From Amphibalanus amphitrite (taxonomy: Eukaryota > Arthropoda > Thecostraca > Balanomorpha > Balanidae): DNA of 64,000 nt. The notes under the pieces were generated by a model, which was given only the letters and a program-made list of their open reading frames with translations, was not told the DNA's origin and ran no database searches. Of this stretch, positions 44,528 to 56,192 are shown piece by piece. The stretch spans positions 593,245-657,244 of the forward strand of contig NW_024881829.1 of NCBI RefSeq assembly GCF_019059575.1, in the 5' to 3' direction. Position numbers and translations under genes: made by a program. Numbering within the stretch: position 1 is the first letter of the stretch; every line of letters starts with the position of its first letter.

Positions 44528-44662
44528 GTGCCAGCTGAGACGCTGGTCGGCCTACAGAACCTGCTCGTTCACCTGCGGGACGTCTCGGCAGAGAACGCGC
44601 ACCTCTACCAGTACCGACTGTGGGACGCTAAGAGGGTCAAGGTGGAGACCGCCCAGAACAGG
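44528..44662 (+). CDS. Exon-like segment A, unit 1 (unrecognised gene)
   Basis: A frame of exactly 45 codons between an acceptor (TTCTCAG) and a donor (GTATGT), reading VPAETLVGLQNLLVHLRDVS then ENAHLYQYRLWDAKRVK. It looks like a helical, possibly coiled-coil, segment. The protein was not recognised. It recurs at 49966-50100, 55350-55484 and 59274-59408 with few changes, and with a frame-breaking deletion in unit 5. Substitutions are mild (for example L to V), so the copies are recent. Whether any copy is transcribed is unknown. Confidence 0.55.
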
Positions 44663-45247
44663 GTATGTAACACAGACCGTAACACAAGCCGTAACGCAGG
44701 TCGTTACACAGGACGTAAAATAGATTGAACACAGACCGTAACATAGATCGAACACAGACCGTAACACTGGCTGCGTACGTGCGGGCACTCGGCCGGCCGG
44801 AACTAGGCTGGATCCCTTGGGCAATGAACAGGTGCTTTCTGTGACAGCGTCACCGCTGCAGGTCAGTCAGTTACACACAGACACTGCACCCGGCGCCCTT
44901 GTGCATGGTACAGGGCTCGCGGGTCTTAGCGGTAGGTTTTGCACCTAGAAAATTTAGTGTACTTCAGGCTATATCTTCGTCGTCTTAAGCTTTTAAGTGT
45001 TGAAGATGCGATCGACTTGTTGGGTAACAAGTCGGCCATGATCGTGTAAAATGGCTTCATCGTAGATCGATTAGTTTCTGAGATATATCCGGAAATGTAA
45101 AAGTGCCAAACCTACCGCTTAATCTCGCGAGACCTGTACCTGAGCCCTGAGCGCGCCCATGTGTCGCCCCCAGGGCGTGTCGCCGGACGGTTCTGTGTGT
45201 CGTACTGAAACCTGAACCTGCCTGAGTGTTATGCTATGACTCCCCAG

Positions 45248-45364
45248 GGCGTGTCGCCGGATGGGGCGGCCGGCTACCGGGACGGGCTGCGGCGGGCCAC
45301 CAATGGCCACCCGCTCTCCGCCGAGGAGGTACAGAAGGTCGTCAGCCGGGAGCTCTCCAGCTAG
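45248..45364 (+). CDS. Exon-like segment B with stop, unit 1
   Basis: After CCCCAG the frame reads GVSPDGAAGYRDGLRRATNG then HPLSAEEVQKVVSRELSS and a TAG. Unit 3 (56070-56192) has two extra codons here, giving VVSRVNQLSS. A partial duplicate of the acceptor and first codons lies just upstream (45174-45215, GVSPDGSVCRTET then stop). Other copies: 50686-50802 and 59994-60110. It is likely the terminal exon of the same gene as segment A; function unknown. Confidence 0.5.
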   Translation, partial: GVSPDGAAGYRDGLRRATNGHPLSAEEVQKVVSRELSS

Positions 45365-45660
45365 CGGCGCAGAGGTCAGTCACCGCACCGGGCGTATTGC
45401 ACGGGGACCCTAACAGACGCCTCACTCCTTTCCCTCATCTCAGTTGTTCTTTCATTTTTGTATTATTATAAATAATGGAGATAGACCAGAGCATTTTCGG
45501 TGCATTTATTAGGGTCATGTTACTCCAACGGGGTTGCATTGTCGGCACAGTCCTGTCTGGTCTGTGTGCTGCGGCGATGCTCTGCCATCCGGTGACCCAA
45601 CGCCACTGTCCGCTGACCGAGTGTCGGCTCTTTGCTGACCGTGTAACGTCTGTCCGTCAG

Positions 45661-45782
45661 GGTGGTGGCCGTGAACGCCTGTCGGACGGCGCCGGAGGGC
45701 AGCGCCGGCCGGCTGCTGTCACTGCTGGACCAGCTGCGGCTGCCGGACGCCGGAGCGCTGCCCGACTGGGGTCTACATCCTG
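45661..45782 (+). CDS. Exon-like segment C, unit 1
   Basis: Between GTCCGTCAG and a GTA donor, 122 bases read in one frame as VVAVNACRTAPEGSAGRLLS then LLDQLRLPDAGALPDWGLHP. Copies: about 51099-51220, 56492-56614 (frame-shifted by one base) and 60407-60528. Its relation to segment B, which ends in a stop upstream, is unclear. The Penelope-like insertion sits on its donor in units 1, 2 and 4. Confidence 0.4.
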
Positions 45783-46135
45783 GTAAACGAAGTCAAGTCA
45801 GATAATAGCGTAGTTTATAGGGTACCATGCGGGATGTGCGAGAAAGCATATATAGGAGAGACAGGGAGAGGGATAAATACTAGACTGAAAGAGCACAAAA
45901 GAGATCTTTGCAACTACCGAGAGTATAGCGCCTTTGTGGCCCATGCAGACGAAACGGGACATCTGCCAAACTGGGAGAGAGCAAAAGCAATAGCTTCCTG
46001 CAGTTCAAAATGTATTAGAAAAGCAGCCGAAGCGGCATTTATAAGCACTAGCGAAACGATTAACACGAAGGGTGGGTTCATAAAATGGGCATAATCGGCA
46101 GCAACTTTTAGCATCAAAGATTTTACAGAAAGCTG

Positions 46136-46394
<259 letters not shown>

Positions 46395-46612
46395 AATGAA
46401 ATAGATTTCTATACACCGTCAAACATGTTAAACTTTTAGGCATTTACTGATGTATCGAACGTTGATGTTTGGTGTAGGAGCATAATCACCGAAATATGAT
46501 GATAGATTGTGAGTGTTTTTAGGTAGTAGGTGCCCTCCTCAGCAATGCTTATTATTTTCTAACTGAATCCGATTTTATTTCAAACGATTGTCACTGTGCT
46601 AGTTTTCTTGTT

Positions 46613-46669
46613 ATACGTTTTTGAAAAAGCGCTGAAGAAGTCTTTCATAGACGAAACCGGTCCGCGTAT
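46613..46669 (+). ncRNA. Hammerhead-ribozyme-like motif, unit 1
   Basis: CTGAAGA (46632-46638) and GAAA (46653-46656) bracket a small stem GTCT/AGAC with loop TTCAT. GAAA is followed by the palindromic CCGG and then TC, the expected cleavage position. GCG/CGC and ATAC/GTAT could form stem I. One extra A precedes stem II, so activity is uncertain. Penelope-like elements are known to carry hammerhead motifs. Confidence 0.5.
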
Positions 46670-48133
46670 TTATATGTAATTGTTACTTGAATATATTCGT
46701 ATGCTACTTGCTCTTTACCACATCCTGGTATGTTACTGGGAGCGGCACGGTGTGTGTTGGGTGCTTCTGACGGTCAGTTGTATTAACTGTTAGTTCCTCT
46801 ACTGGCCACCAGGTGAAAAGCGTATTAGCTGTACAGCAATGTAGTTGCTTCAGCTTTGGCGTAAACTTTCTCCTCTTCCGCTCACCATTCACCACCAGAG
46901 TCAGCAGCGTCTCGGCTGGCGGTCCAGTCAGTCAGGGCGAGTGTCTTCACTCGCCACAGCGGGCCGGACCCATTACAGGGCAGCAGAGTTATCAGTTACC
47001 AAGCTTTGGCCTATAAAGAAAACCAGGAAATAGTAGCAATTGCATATATGTAATGATTCTACTCTATTACGATTGAGCTAGCGAAGCGTATTCCTGTAAC
47101 GTTTTTAATAGGCTTGTAAGTCAGCAACCGCTGGGCTGATTGACCTGCGTTACTCTTTGTTGCGCGTAATCCTATCCCTTCCATCTCGTTATTGACTACA
47201 ACTGATGTATCTTGGTGAGTTATTGACTACAACTGATGTATCATGGTGAGCGTCGTGACACGTGCGACGTGAAGGGCCAAGAGTGTTCGTTATTCTGCTG
47301 CAGTAGCGATTTTGGGTTGCTCATATATCTTGAACCCTGAACTGCCACGCCGATTGCGCTCAAATTTGGTACACTGTTTGGGACTGGTTGATAGGGATGT
47401 GTTTTTTTTATAACTCGCATGTGTTTTTTTATAGTGCGGAGAAAAAAGTAGGAATTGTTAGGGTTAAGCAGGGAGTCACCGATGTTAGATCCCTCTCTGG
47501 GTCTTTTCATAGGGGGTCACGGTCCTGACCCGAGATAGCTGAGCTGTGTCGCAGCCCTGACCTCAGACAGCTGAGCTGTGCACGCCGTCGGCTCGGCCGT
47601 CAGTCGCCACAGCCGCTGACGCCAGTGTCCAAACAGCTCCCAACAATATCCGGCCCTGTATAGCAGGATGAGCCATCAGAGGCGGGAGTGATCACCGGAA
47701 CGGGCTGCATGGTACAGGACGGGCTGGGAACACGTCAACTCCAGCATGACGTGTTCCCAGTGTACCTGCATGTAGTTTCTTTATTCCTCAGCAGTTGTCA
47801 TCCCCTTGGCGTTAGTGTTTCGCGTCCCTCCATTGATCACTCCCGCCTCTGATGTCTTATCCTGCTATACAGGGCCGGATATTGTTTGGAGCTGTTTGGA
47901 CACTGGCGTCAGCGTCTGTGGCGACTGACGGCCGAGCCGACGGCGTGCACAGCTCAGCTGTCTGAGCCCTGAGGTCAGGGCTGCGACACAGCTCAGCTAT
48001 CTCGGGTCAGGACCGTGACCTATGAAAGGACGCAGAGAGGGATCTAACATCGGTGACTCCCTGCTTAACCCTAACAATCCCGACTTTTTTGTCCGCGATA
48101 TAAAAAACACATGCGGTTAGGCTACCTGTGTCG

Positions 48134-49730
48134 AATTAATTAAAGCTAGGCTAATGTCGAATTAATTGCTCCACTTCGGGGAGCACTGCTCTCGTCTCCG
48201 CCGCAAGGTGAAGCCGCGTGTGGCCCAGCTGAGGAAGCTGACGGCGCGCTCGTGGGGCCTGCAAGAGCCGCAGCTGCGAACCGTCGCCAACGGTTACGTC
48301 CGTGGTGCACTCGAGTACGCGGCGGCGGCATGGCTCCCGGCGGCGTCGGAGTCGCACGTGGAGCTGCTTGAGAGGGAGATGCGTGCCACAGCGCGCGTCG
48401 TGACCGGCTGCCCGATCAGCACGCCGAGAGACCCGCTGATGGCGGAGGCCGGCATCGTCCCGGTCCGGGCGCGCAGGGAGGCGTTGGCCGTCAGGCTGAC
48501 CGCCACTGCGGCGTCGCAGAGGACCGATGACCCTCTCCGTGAGGTAGCAGCGAGGACAGCCCCCCGACGACTGCGGACCACCACCGGCTGGCGTGATGTG
48601 GGACGGGAGGCCCTCACCCGGCTTGGTCTTCAGGAGACACCCGTGGAGGAGCGACTACACATCACCCTCCCTCCATGGTCGGACTGTTCGGGGGTGGCGA
48701 TCCGGCTGGACGTCGGCGCGGCTATTAGCAGGGAGGCACGCGACGAGGTCCGCCGGGCGGCGGCCGAAGAACACCTCGCGACCCTGCCAGACCAGGCGAC
48801 CTGGATCTGGAGCGACGGCTCGGCAGAGGGCGGTGTCGCGTCCGGGGGCAGTGGTGCCCTGATCACCCTGCCCTCTGGAGAAGAGAGGAAGACCCGGACG
48901 CCGGCCGGCGCCGTCTGCAGTAGCACCCGCGCCGAGCTGGTGGCGATGCGTGCCGCTCTGGAGGAGGTGCAGCAGCTGGAGGACGCAACGTCTGCGACCC
49001 CGCTGGTGCTCTGCACCGACTCCCAGGCTGCGCTCGCCACGCTCGCGACGGGCGCCGGAGAACAGCGGACGACGCTGGGAGCCGAGACATGGCGCCTGCT
49101 CCTGGCGGCCCCGGACAGACCGACATGGCTGCAGTGGGTCCCGGCCCACTGTGGCCTCCCAGGCAACGAACGGGCGGACGAGCTGGCCAAGGAGGCCTCC
49201 AGCTTACCACAGGCAGCCGCGCCTGTGGACGTCCGCAGCCTCACTAAGGCAGTCGGCCGCGCCGCCTCCAAGGCCTGGCGAGATCGCTGGCCCGACAGCT
49301 TCTTCAGGCGGATTATGAGAGACAGGTTCCCGACACCTGTCCTCAACGAGACGAGGGAAGACGCGGTGAATGTGCACCAGCTTCGAGCGGGCCACTGGGG
49401 GCTCTCGACGAGCTACCTGCACAGGATCGGCCGTCGCCCAACACCGACCTGCCAGCAGTGCGAGGACCTGAAGTGCCCGGCGGCACTGTGTCTGGTCTGC
49501 CGAGAGGAGGCCGACACGCCGGAGCACGTGCTGCTGCACTGCCCCTGCCTGGCGGGCAAGCGACTACGCCTGTTCGGGACCATACACCCTGATGCGACTC
49601 GGCTGCGGGACGGCGGGGCCGTGGCGGCGCTGGCCCGCGGCTTCCTCCGCTACCGAGAGCCTGCGGGCTACGGCCGGCCGTAGGCCGGCCCGCGGGGAAA
49701 CAACAACAACAACAACAATTAATTAAAGCT
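48134..49730 (+). mobile_element. 5'-truncated RNase H LINE insertion, unit 2, with TSD
   Basis: AATTAATTAAAGCT is duplicated exactly (48134-48147 and 49717-49730); units 1, 4 and 5 show a single related site. Twenty bases of filler (48148-48167) include TGTCGAATTAATT, a copy of the target flank. The LINE part is 48168-49716 and ends in six AAC repeats. Confidence 0.9.
48168..49683 (+). pseudogene. LINE ORF2 C-terminal part: RT thumb, RNase H and zinc-binding tail, unit 2
   Basis: About 500 codons are open to the stop. Numbered from the in-frame codon at 48166, residues to about 165 resemble the post-RT thumb region. Residues 212-345 form an RNase H domain with all catalytic acids visible: D217 (WSDGS), E257 (RAELVA), D285 (CTDSQ) and D338 in the HCGLPGNERAD block. 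A cysteine/histidine cluster (C429 to C461) resembles the zinc-binding tail of I-group LINEs. RNase H removes RNA from the cDNA hybrid during retrotransposition. There is no natural start: the element is 5'-truncated and upstream is a stop. The frame is intact and strongly GC-rich relative to the flanks. Confidence 0.85.
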
Positions 49731-49965
49731 TATTATGTCAAAGTTTCAAAACATCAATCCGGTCTGCATGTCTGACTGCTCGCAGAACGGTTCTAGAGGC
49801 AGTGTCAGCGCGCGCGGAACGGTCCTCAGATGTGTCCACTTTCAAGCGCGGAACGGTCCTACTGCGCCACCAGACTCCTCTCCCTCTCCCCTCCCCCCTG
49901 TCCGCTGGTCTATGTCAGACACCAGTACACCACTGACCTCCCCTACCCTCCCCTGACCTTCTCAG

Positions 49966-50100
49966 GTGCCAGCTGAGACGCTGGTCGGCCTACAGAACCT
50001 GCTCGTTCACCTGCGGGACGTCTCGGCAGAAAACGCGCACGTCTACCAGTACCGACTCTGGGACGCTAAGAGGGTCACGGTGGAGACCGCCCAGAACAGG
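49966..50100 (+). CDS. Exon-like segment A, unit 2
   Basis: As in unit 1, 45 codons between TTCTCAG and GTATGT, with L-to-V and K-to-T changes. Unrecognised. Confidence 0.5.
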
Positions 50101-50685
50101 GTATGTAACATAGACCGTAACACAAGCCGTAACGCAGGTCGTTACACAGGGCGTGAAATAGATTGAACACAGACCGTAGCATAGATCGAACACAGACCGT
50201 AACACTGGCTGCGTACGTGCGGGCACTCGGCCGGCCGGAACTGGGCTGGATCCATTGGGCAATGAACAGGTGCTTTCTGTGACAGCGTCACCGCTGCAGG
50301 TCAGTCAGGGACACACAGACACTGCACCCGGCGCCCTTGTGCATGGTACAGGGCTCGCGGGTCTTAGCGGTAGGTTTTGCACCTAGAAAATTTAGTGTAC
50401 TTCAGGCTATATCTTCGTCGTCTTAAGCTTTTAAGTGTTGAAGATGCGATCGACTTGTTGGGTAACAAGTCGGCCATGATCGTGTAAAATGGCTTCATCG
50501 TAGATCGATTAGTTTCTGAGATATATCCGGAAATGTAAAAGTGCCAAACCTACCGCTTAATCTCGCGAGACCTGTACCTGAGCCCTGAGCGCGCCCATGT
50601 GTCGCCCCCAGGGCGTGTCGCCGGACGGTTCTGTGTGTCGTACTGAAACCTGAACCTGCCTGAGTGTTATGCTATGACTCCCCAG

Positions 50686-50802
50686 GGCGTGTCGCCGGAT
50701 GGGGCGGCCGGCTACCGGGACGGGCTGCGGCGGGCCACCAATGGCCACCCGCTCTCCGCCGAGGAGGTACAGAAGGTCGTCAGCCGGGAGCTCTCCAGCT
50801 AG
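50686..50802 (+). CDS. Exon-like segment B with stop, unit 2
   Basis: Identical in translation to unit 1 (GVSPDGAAGYRDG ... SRELSS, stop). Confidence 0.45.
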   Translation, partial: GVSPDGAAGYRDGLRRATNGHPLSAEEVQKVVSRELSS

Positions 50803-51223
50803 CGGCGCAGAGGTCAGTCACCGCACCGGGCGTATTGCACGGGGACCCTAACAGACGCCTCACTCCTTTCCCTCATCTCAGTTGTTCTTTCATTTTTGTA
50901 TTATTATAAATAATGGAGATAGACCAGAGCATTTTCGGTGCATTTATTAGGGTCATGTTACTCCAACGGGGTTGCATTGTCGGCACAGTCCTGTCTGGTC
51001 TGTGTGCTGCGGCGATGCTCTGCCATCCGGTGACCCAACGCCACTGTCCGCTGACCGAGTGTCGGCTCTTTGCTGACCGTGTAACGTCTGTCCGTCAGGG
51101 TGGTGGCCGTGAACGCCTGTCGGACGGCGCCGGAGGGCAGCGCCGGCCGGCTGCTGTCACTGCTGGACCAGCTGCGGCTGCCGGACGCCGGAGCGCTGCC
51201 CGACTGGGGTCTACATCCTGGTA

Positions 51224-51573
51224 AACGAAGTCAAGTCAGATAATAGCGTAGTTTATAGGGTACCATGCGGGATGTGCGAGAAAGCATATATAGGAGAGAC
51301 AGGGAGAGGGATAAATACTAGACTGAAAGAGCACAAAAGAGATCTTTGCAACTACCGAGAGTATAGCGCCTTTGTGGCCCATGCAGACGAAACGGGACAT
51401 CTGCCAAACTGGGAGAGAGCAAAAGCAATAGCTTCCTGCAGTTCAAAATGTATTAGAAAAGCAGCCGAAGCGGCATTTATAAGCACTAGCGAAACGATTA
51501 ACACGAAGGGTGGGTTCATAAAATGGGCATAATCGGCAGCAACTTTTAGCATCAAAGATTTTACAGAAAGCTG

Positions 51574-51610
<37 letters not shown>

Positions 51611-51614
51611 GAGA

Positions 51615-51666
<52 letters not shown>

Positions 51667-51671
51667 GAGAG

Positions 51672-51762
<91 letters not shown>

Positions 51763-52099
51763 GAGAGAGAGAGAAATGAAATAGATTTCTATACACCGTC
51801 AAACATGTTAAACTTTTAGGCATTTACTGATGTATCGAACGTTGATGTTTGGTGTAGGAGCATAATCACCGAAATATGATGATAGATTGTGAGTGTTTTT
51901 AGGTAGTAGGTGCCCTCCTCAGCAATGCTTATTATTTTCTAACTGAATCCGATTTTATTTCAAACGATTGTCACTGTGCTAGTTTTCTTGTTATACGTTT
52001 TTGAAAAAGCGCTGAAGAAGTCTTTCATAGACGAAACCGGTCCGCGTATTTATATGTAATTGTTACTTGAATATATTCGTATGCTACTTGCTCTTTACC
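51224..52099 (+). mobile_element. Penelope-like element fragment, unit 2
   Basis: ACATCCTGGTA at 51213-51223 and 52100-52110. The GIY-YIG frame (51224-51532) has the same translation as in unit 1. Shorter GA tract (51578-51774). Hammerhead-like motif at 51993-52049. Confidence 0.85.
51993..52049 (+). ncRNA. Hammerhead-ribozyme-like motif, unit 2
   Basis: Same sequence as the unit 1 motif; CTGAAGA at 52012-52018. Confidence 0.5.
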
Positions 52100-53514
52100 A
52101 CATCCTGGTATGTTACTGGGAGCGGCACGGTGTGTGTTGGGTGCTTCTGACGGTCAGTTGTATTAACTGTTAGTTCCTCTACTGGCCACCAGGTGAAAAG
52201 CGTATTAGCTGTACAGCAATGTAGTTGCTTCAGCTTTGGCGTAAACTTTCTCCTCTTCCGCTCACCATTCACCACCAGAGTCAGCAGCGTCTCGGCTGGC
52301 GGTCCAGTCAGTCAGGGCGAGTGTCTTCACTCGCCACAGCGGGCCGGACCCATTACAGGGCAGCAGAGTTATCAGTTACCAAGCTTTGGCCTATAAAGAA
52401 AACCAGGAAATAGTAGCAATTGCATATATGTAATGATTCTACTCTATTACGATTGAGCTAGCGAAGCGTATTCCTGTAACGTTTTTAATAGGCTTGTAAG
52501 TCAGCAACCGCTGGGCTGATTGACCTGCGTTACTCTTTGTTGCGCGTAATCCTATCCCTTCCATCTCGTTATTGACTACAACTGATGTATCTTGGTGAGT
52601 TATTGACTACAACTGATGTATCATGGTGAGCGTCGTGACACGTGCGACGTGAAGGGCCAAGAGTGTTCGTTATTCTGCTGCAGTAGCGATTTTGGGTTGC
52701 TCATATATCTTGAACCCTGAACTGCCACGCCGATTGCGCTCAAATTTGGTACACTGTTTGGGACTGGTTGATAGGGATGTGTTTTTTTTTATAACTCGCA
52801 TGTGTTTTTTTATAGTGCGGAGAAAAAAGTAGGAATTGTTAGGGTTAAGCAGGGAGTCACCGATGTTAGATCCCTCTCTGGGTCTTTTCATAGGGGGTCA
52901 CGGTCCTGACCCGAGATAGCTGAGCTGTGTCGCAGCCCTGACCTCAGACAGCTGAGCTGTGCACGCCGTCGGCTCGGCCGTCAGTCGCCACAGCCGCTGA
53001 CGCCAGTGTCCAAACAGCTCCCAACAATATCCGGCCCTGTATAGCAGGATGAGCCATCAGAGGCGGGAGTGATCACCGGAACGGGCTGCATGGTACAGGA
53101 CGGGCTGGGAACACGTCAACTCCAGCATGACGTGTTCCCAGTGTACCTGCATGTAGTTTCTTTATTCCTCAGCAGTTGTCATCCCCTTGGCGTTAGTGTT
53201 TCGCGTCCCTCCATTGATCACTCCCGCCTCTGATGTCTTATCCTGCTATACAGGGCCGGATATTGTTTGGAGCTGTTTGGACACTGGCGTCAGCGTCTGT
53301 GGCGACTGACGGCCGAGCCGACGGCGTGCACAGCTCAGCTGTCTGAGCCCTGAGGTCAGGGCTGCGACACAGCTCAGCTATCTCGGGTCAGGACCGTGAC
53401 CTATGAAAGGACGCAGAGAGGGATCTAACATCGGTGACTCCCTGCTTAACCCTAACAATCCCGACTTTTTTGTCCGCGATATAAAAAACACATGCGGTTA
53501 GGCTACCTGTGTCG

Positions 53515-55114
53515 AATTAATTAAAGCTAGGCTAATGTCGAATTAATTGCTCCACTTCGGGGAGCACTGCTCTCGTCTCCGCCGCAAGGTGAAGCCGCGT
53601 GTGGCCCAGCTGAGGAAGCTGACGGCGCGCTCGTGGGGCCTGCAAGAGCCGCAGCTGCGAACCGTCGCCAACGGTTACGTCCGTGGTGCACTCGAGTACG
53701 CGGCGGCGGCATGGCTCCCGGCGGCGTCGGAGTCGCACGTGGAGCTGCTTGAGAGGGAGATGCGTGCCACAGCGCGCGTCGTGACCGGCTGCCCGATCAG
53801 CACGCCGAGAGACCCGCTGATGGCGGAGGCCGGCATCGTCCCGGTCCGGGCGCGCAGGGAGGCGTTGGCCGTCAGGCTGACCGCCACTGCGGCGTCGCAG
53901 AGGACCGATGACCCTCTCCGTGAGGTAGCAGCGAGGACAGCCCCCCGACGACTGCGGACCACCACCGGCTGGCGTGATGTGGGACGGGAGGCCCTCACCC
54001 GGCTTGGTCTTCAGGAGACACCCGTGGAGGAGCGACTACACATCACCCTCCCTCCATGGTCGGACTGTTCGGGGGTGGCGATCCGGCTGGACGTCGGCGC
54101 GGCTATTAGCAGGGAGGCACGCGACGAGGTCCGCCGGGCGGCGGCCGAAGAACACCTCGCGACCCTGCCAGACCAGGCGACCTGGATCTGGAGCGACGGC
54201 TCGGCAGAGGGCGGTGTCGCGTCCGGGGGCAGTGGTGCCCTGATCACCCTGCCCTCTGGAGAAGAGAGGAAGACCCGGACGCCGGCCGGCGCCGTCTGCA
54301 GTAGCACCCGCGCCGAGCTGGTGGCGATGCGTGCCGCTCTGGAGGAGGTGCAGCAGCTGGAGGACGCAACGTCTGCGACCCCGCTGGTGCTCTGCACCGA
54401 CTCCCAGGCTGCGCTCGCCACGCTCGCGACGGGCGCCGGAGAACAGCGGACGACGCTGGGAGCCGAGATATGGCGCCTGCTCCTGGCGGCCCCGGACAGA
54501 CCGACATGGCTGCAGTGGGTCCCGGCCCACTGTGGCCTCCCAGGCAACGAACGGGCGGACGAGCTGGCCAAGGAGGCCTCCAGCTTACCACAGGCAGCCG
54601 CGCCTGTGGACGTCCGCAGCCTCACTAAGGCAGTCGGCCGCGCCGCCTCCAAGGCCTGGCGAGATCGCTGGCCCGACAGCTTCTTCAGGCGGATTATGAG
54701 AGACAGGTTCCCGACACCTGTCCTCAACGAGACGAGGGAAGACGCGGTGAATGTGCACCAGCTTCGAGCGGGCCACTGGGGGCTCTCGACGAGCTACCTG
54801 CACAGGATCGGCCGTCGCCCAACACCGACCTGCCAGCAGTGCGAGGACCTGAAGTGCCCGGCGGCACTGTGTCTGGTCTGCCGAGAGGAGGCCGACACGC
54901 CGGAGCACGTGCTGCTGCACTGCCCCTGCCTGGCGGGCAAGCGACTACGCCTGTTCGGGACCATACACCCTGATGCGACTCGGCTGCGGGACGGCGGGGC
55001 CGTGGCGGCGCTGGCCCGCGGCTTCCTCCGCTACCGAGAGCCTGCGGGCTACGGCCGGCCGTAGGCCGGCCCGCGGGGAAACAACAACAACAACAACAAC
55101 AATTAATTAAAGCT
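53515..55114 (+). mobile_element. 5'-truncated RNase H LINE insertion, unit 3, with TSD
   Basis: Same TSD (53515-53528 and 55101-55114), same filler and same truncation point as unit 2, so the two copies descend from one insertion. The tail has seven AAC repeats instead of six. Confidence 0.9.
53549..55064 (+). pseudogene. LINE ORF2 C-terminal part with RNase H, unit 3
   Basis: Differs from the unit 2 translation only at residue 308 (T to I, ACA to ATA), by direct comparison. All RNase H acids are retained. 5'-truncated as in unit 2. Confidence 0.85.
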
Positions 55115-55349
55115 TATTATGTCAAAGTTTCAAAACATCAATCCGGTCTGCATGTCTGACTGCTCGCAGAACGGTTCTAGAGGCAGTGTCAGCGCGCGCG
55201 GAACGGTCCTCAGATGTGTCCACTTTCAAGCGCGGAACGGTCCTACTGCGCCACCAGACTCCTCTCCCTCTCCCCTCCCCCCTGTCCGCTGGTCTATGTC
55301 AGACACCAGTACACCACTGACCTCCCCTACCCTCCCCTGACCTTCTCAG

Positions 55350-55484
55350 GTGCCAGCTGAGACGCTGGTCGGCCTACAGAACCTGCTCGTTCACCTGCGG
55401 GACGTCTCGGCAGAAAACGCGCACGTCTACCAGTACCGACTCTGGGACGCTAAGAGGGTCACGGTGGAGACCGCCCAGAACAGG
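55350..55484 (+). CDS. Exon-like segment A, unit 3
   Basis: Translation identical to unit 2. Confidence 0.5.
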
Positions 55485-56069
55485 GTATGTAACATAGACC
55501 GTAACACAAGCCGTAACGCAGGTCGTTACACAGGGCGTGAAATAGATTGAACACAGACCGTAGCATAGATCGAACACAGACCGTAACACTGGCTGCGTAC
55601 GTGCGGGCACTCGGCCGGCCGGAACTGGGCTGGATCCATTGGGCAATGAACAGGTGCTTTCTGTGACAGCGTCACCGCTGCAGGTCAGTCAGGGACACAC
55701 AGACACTGCACCCGGCGCCCTTGTGCATGGTACAGGGCTCGCGGGTTTTAGCGGTAGGTTTTGCACCTAGAAAATTTAGTGTACTTCAGGCTATATCTTC
55801 GTCGTCTTAAGCTTTTAAGTGTTGAAGATGCGATCGACTTGTTGGGTAACAAGCCGGCCATGATCGTGTAAAATGGCTTCATCGTAGATCGATTAGTTTC
55901 TGAGATATAACCGGAAATGTAAAAGTGCAAAACCTACCGCTTAATCTCGCGAGGCCTGTACCTGAGCCCTGAGCGCGCCCATGTGTCGCCCCCAGGGCGT
56001 GTCGCCGGACGGTTCTGTGTGTCGGACTGAAACCTGAACCTGCCTGAGTGTAATGCTATGACTCCCCAG

Positions 56070-56192
56070 GGTGTGTCGCCGGATGGGGCGGCCGGCTACC
56101 GGGACGGGCTGCGGCGGGCCACCAACGGCCACCCGCTCTCCGCCGAGGAGGTACAGAAGGTCGTCAGCCGGGTGAACCAGCTCTCCAGCTAG
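56070..56192 (+). CDS. Exon-like segment B with stop, unit 3 (longer form)
   Basis: Reads GVSPDGAAGYRDGLRRATNG then HPLSAEEVQKVVSRVNQLSS and stop. The two extra codons compared with other units look ancestral, since the others are explained by a 6-base deletion. Confidence 0.5.
   Translation, partial: GVSPDGAAGYRDGLRRATNGHPLSAEEVQKVVSRVNQLSS

Larger units (their letters stand above)
46828..52207 (+). repeat. Tandem array unit 2
   Basis: Same core as unit 1, with both the RNase H LINE insertion and the Penelope-like fragment. Closest to unit 3 in the LINE portion. Confidence 0.9.

Noticed and set aside
45834-46094. GIY-YIG frame as a homing endonuclease or repair nuclease gene
   Set aside because: Motif order and the 3' context match the C terminus of Penelope-like proteins, and the fragment is bounded by an 11-bp TSD.
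48630-49346. 238-codon minus-strand frame and other frames opposite the RNase H ORF (also 54011-54727)
   Set aside because: Shadow frames of a very GC-rich coding region; the plus-strand frame has a full RNase H motif set, these have none.
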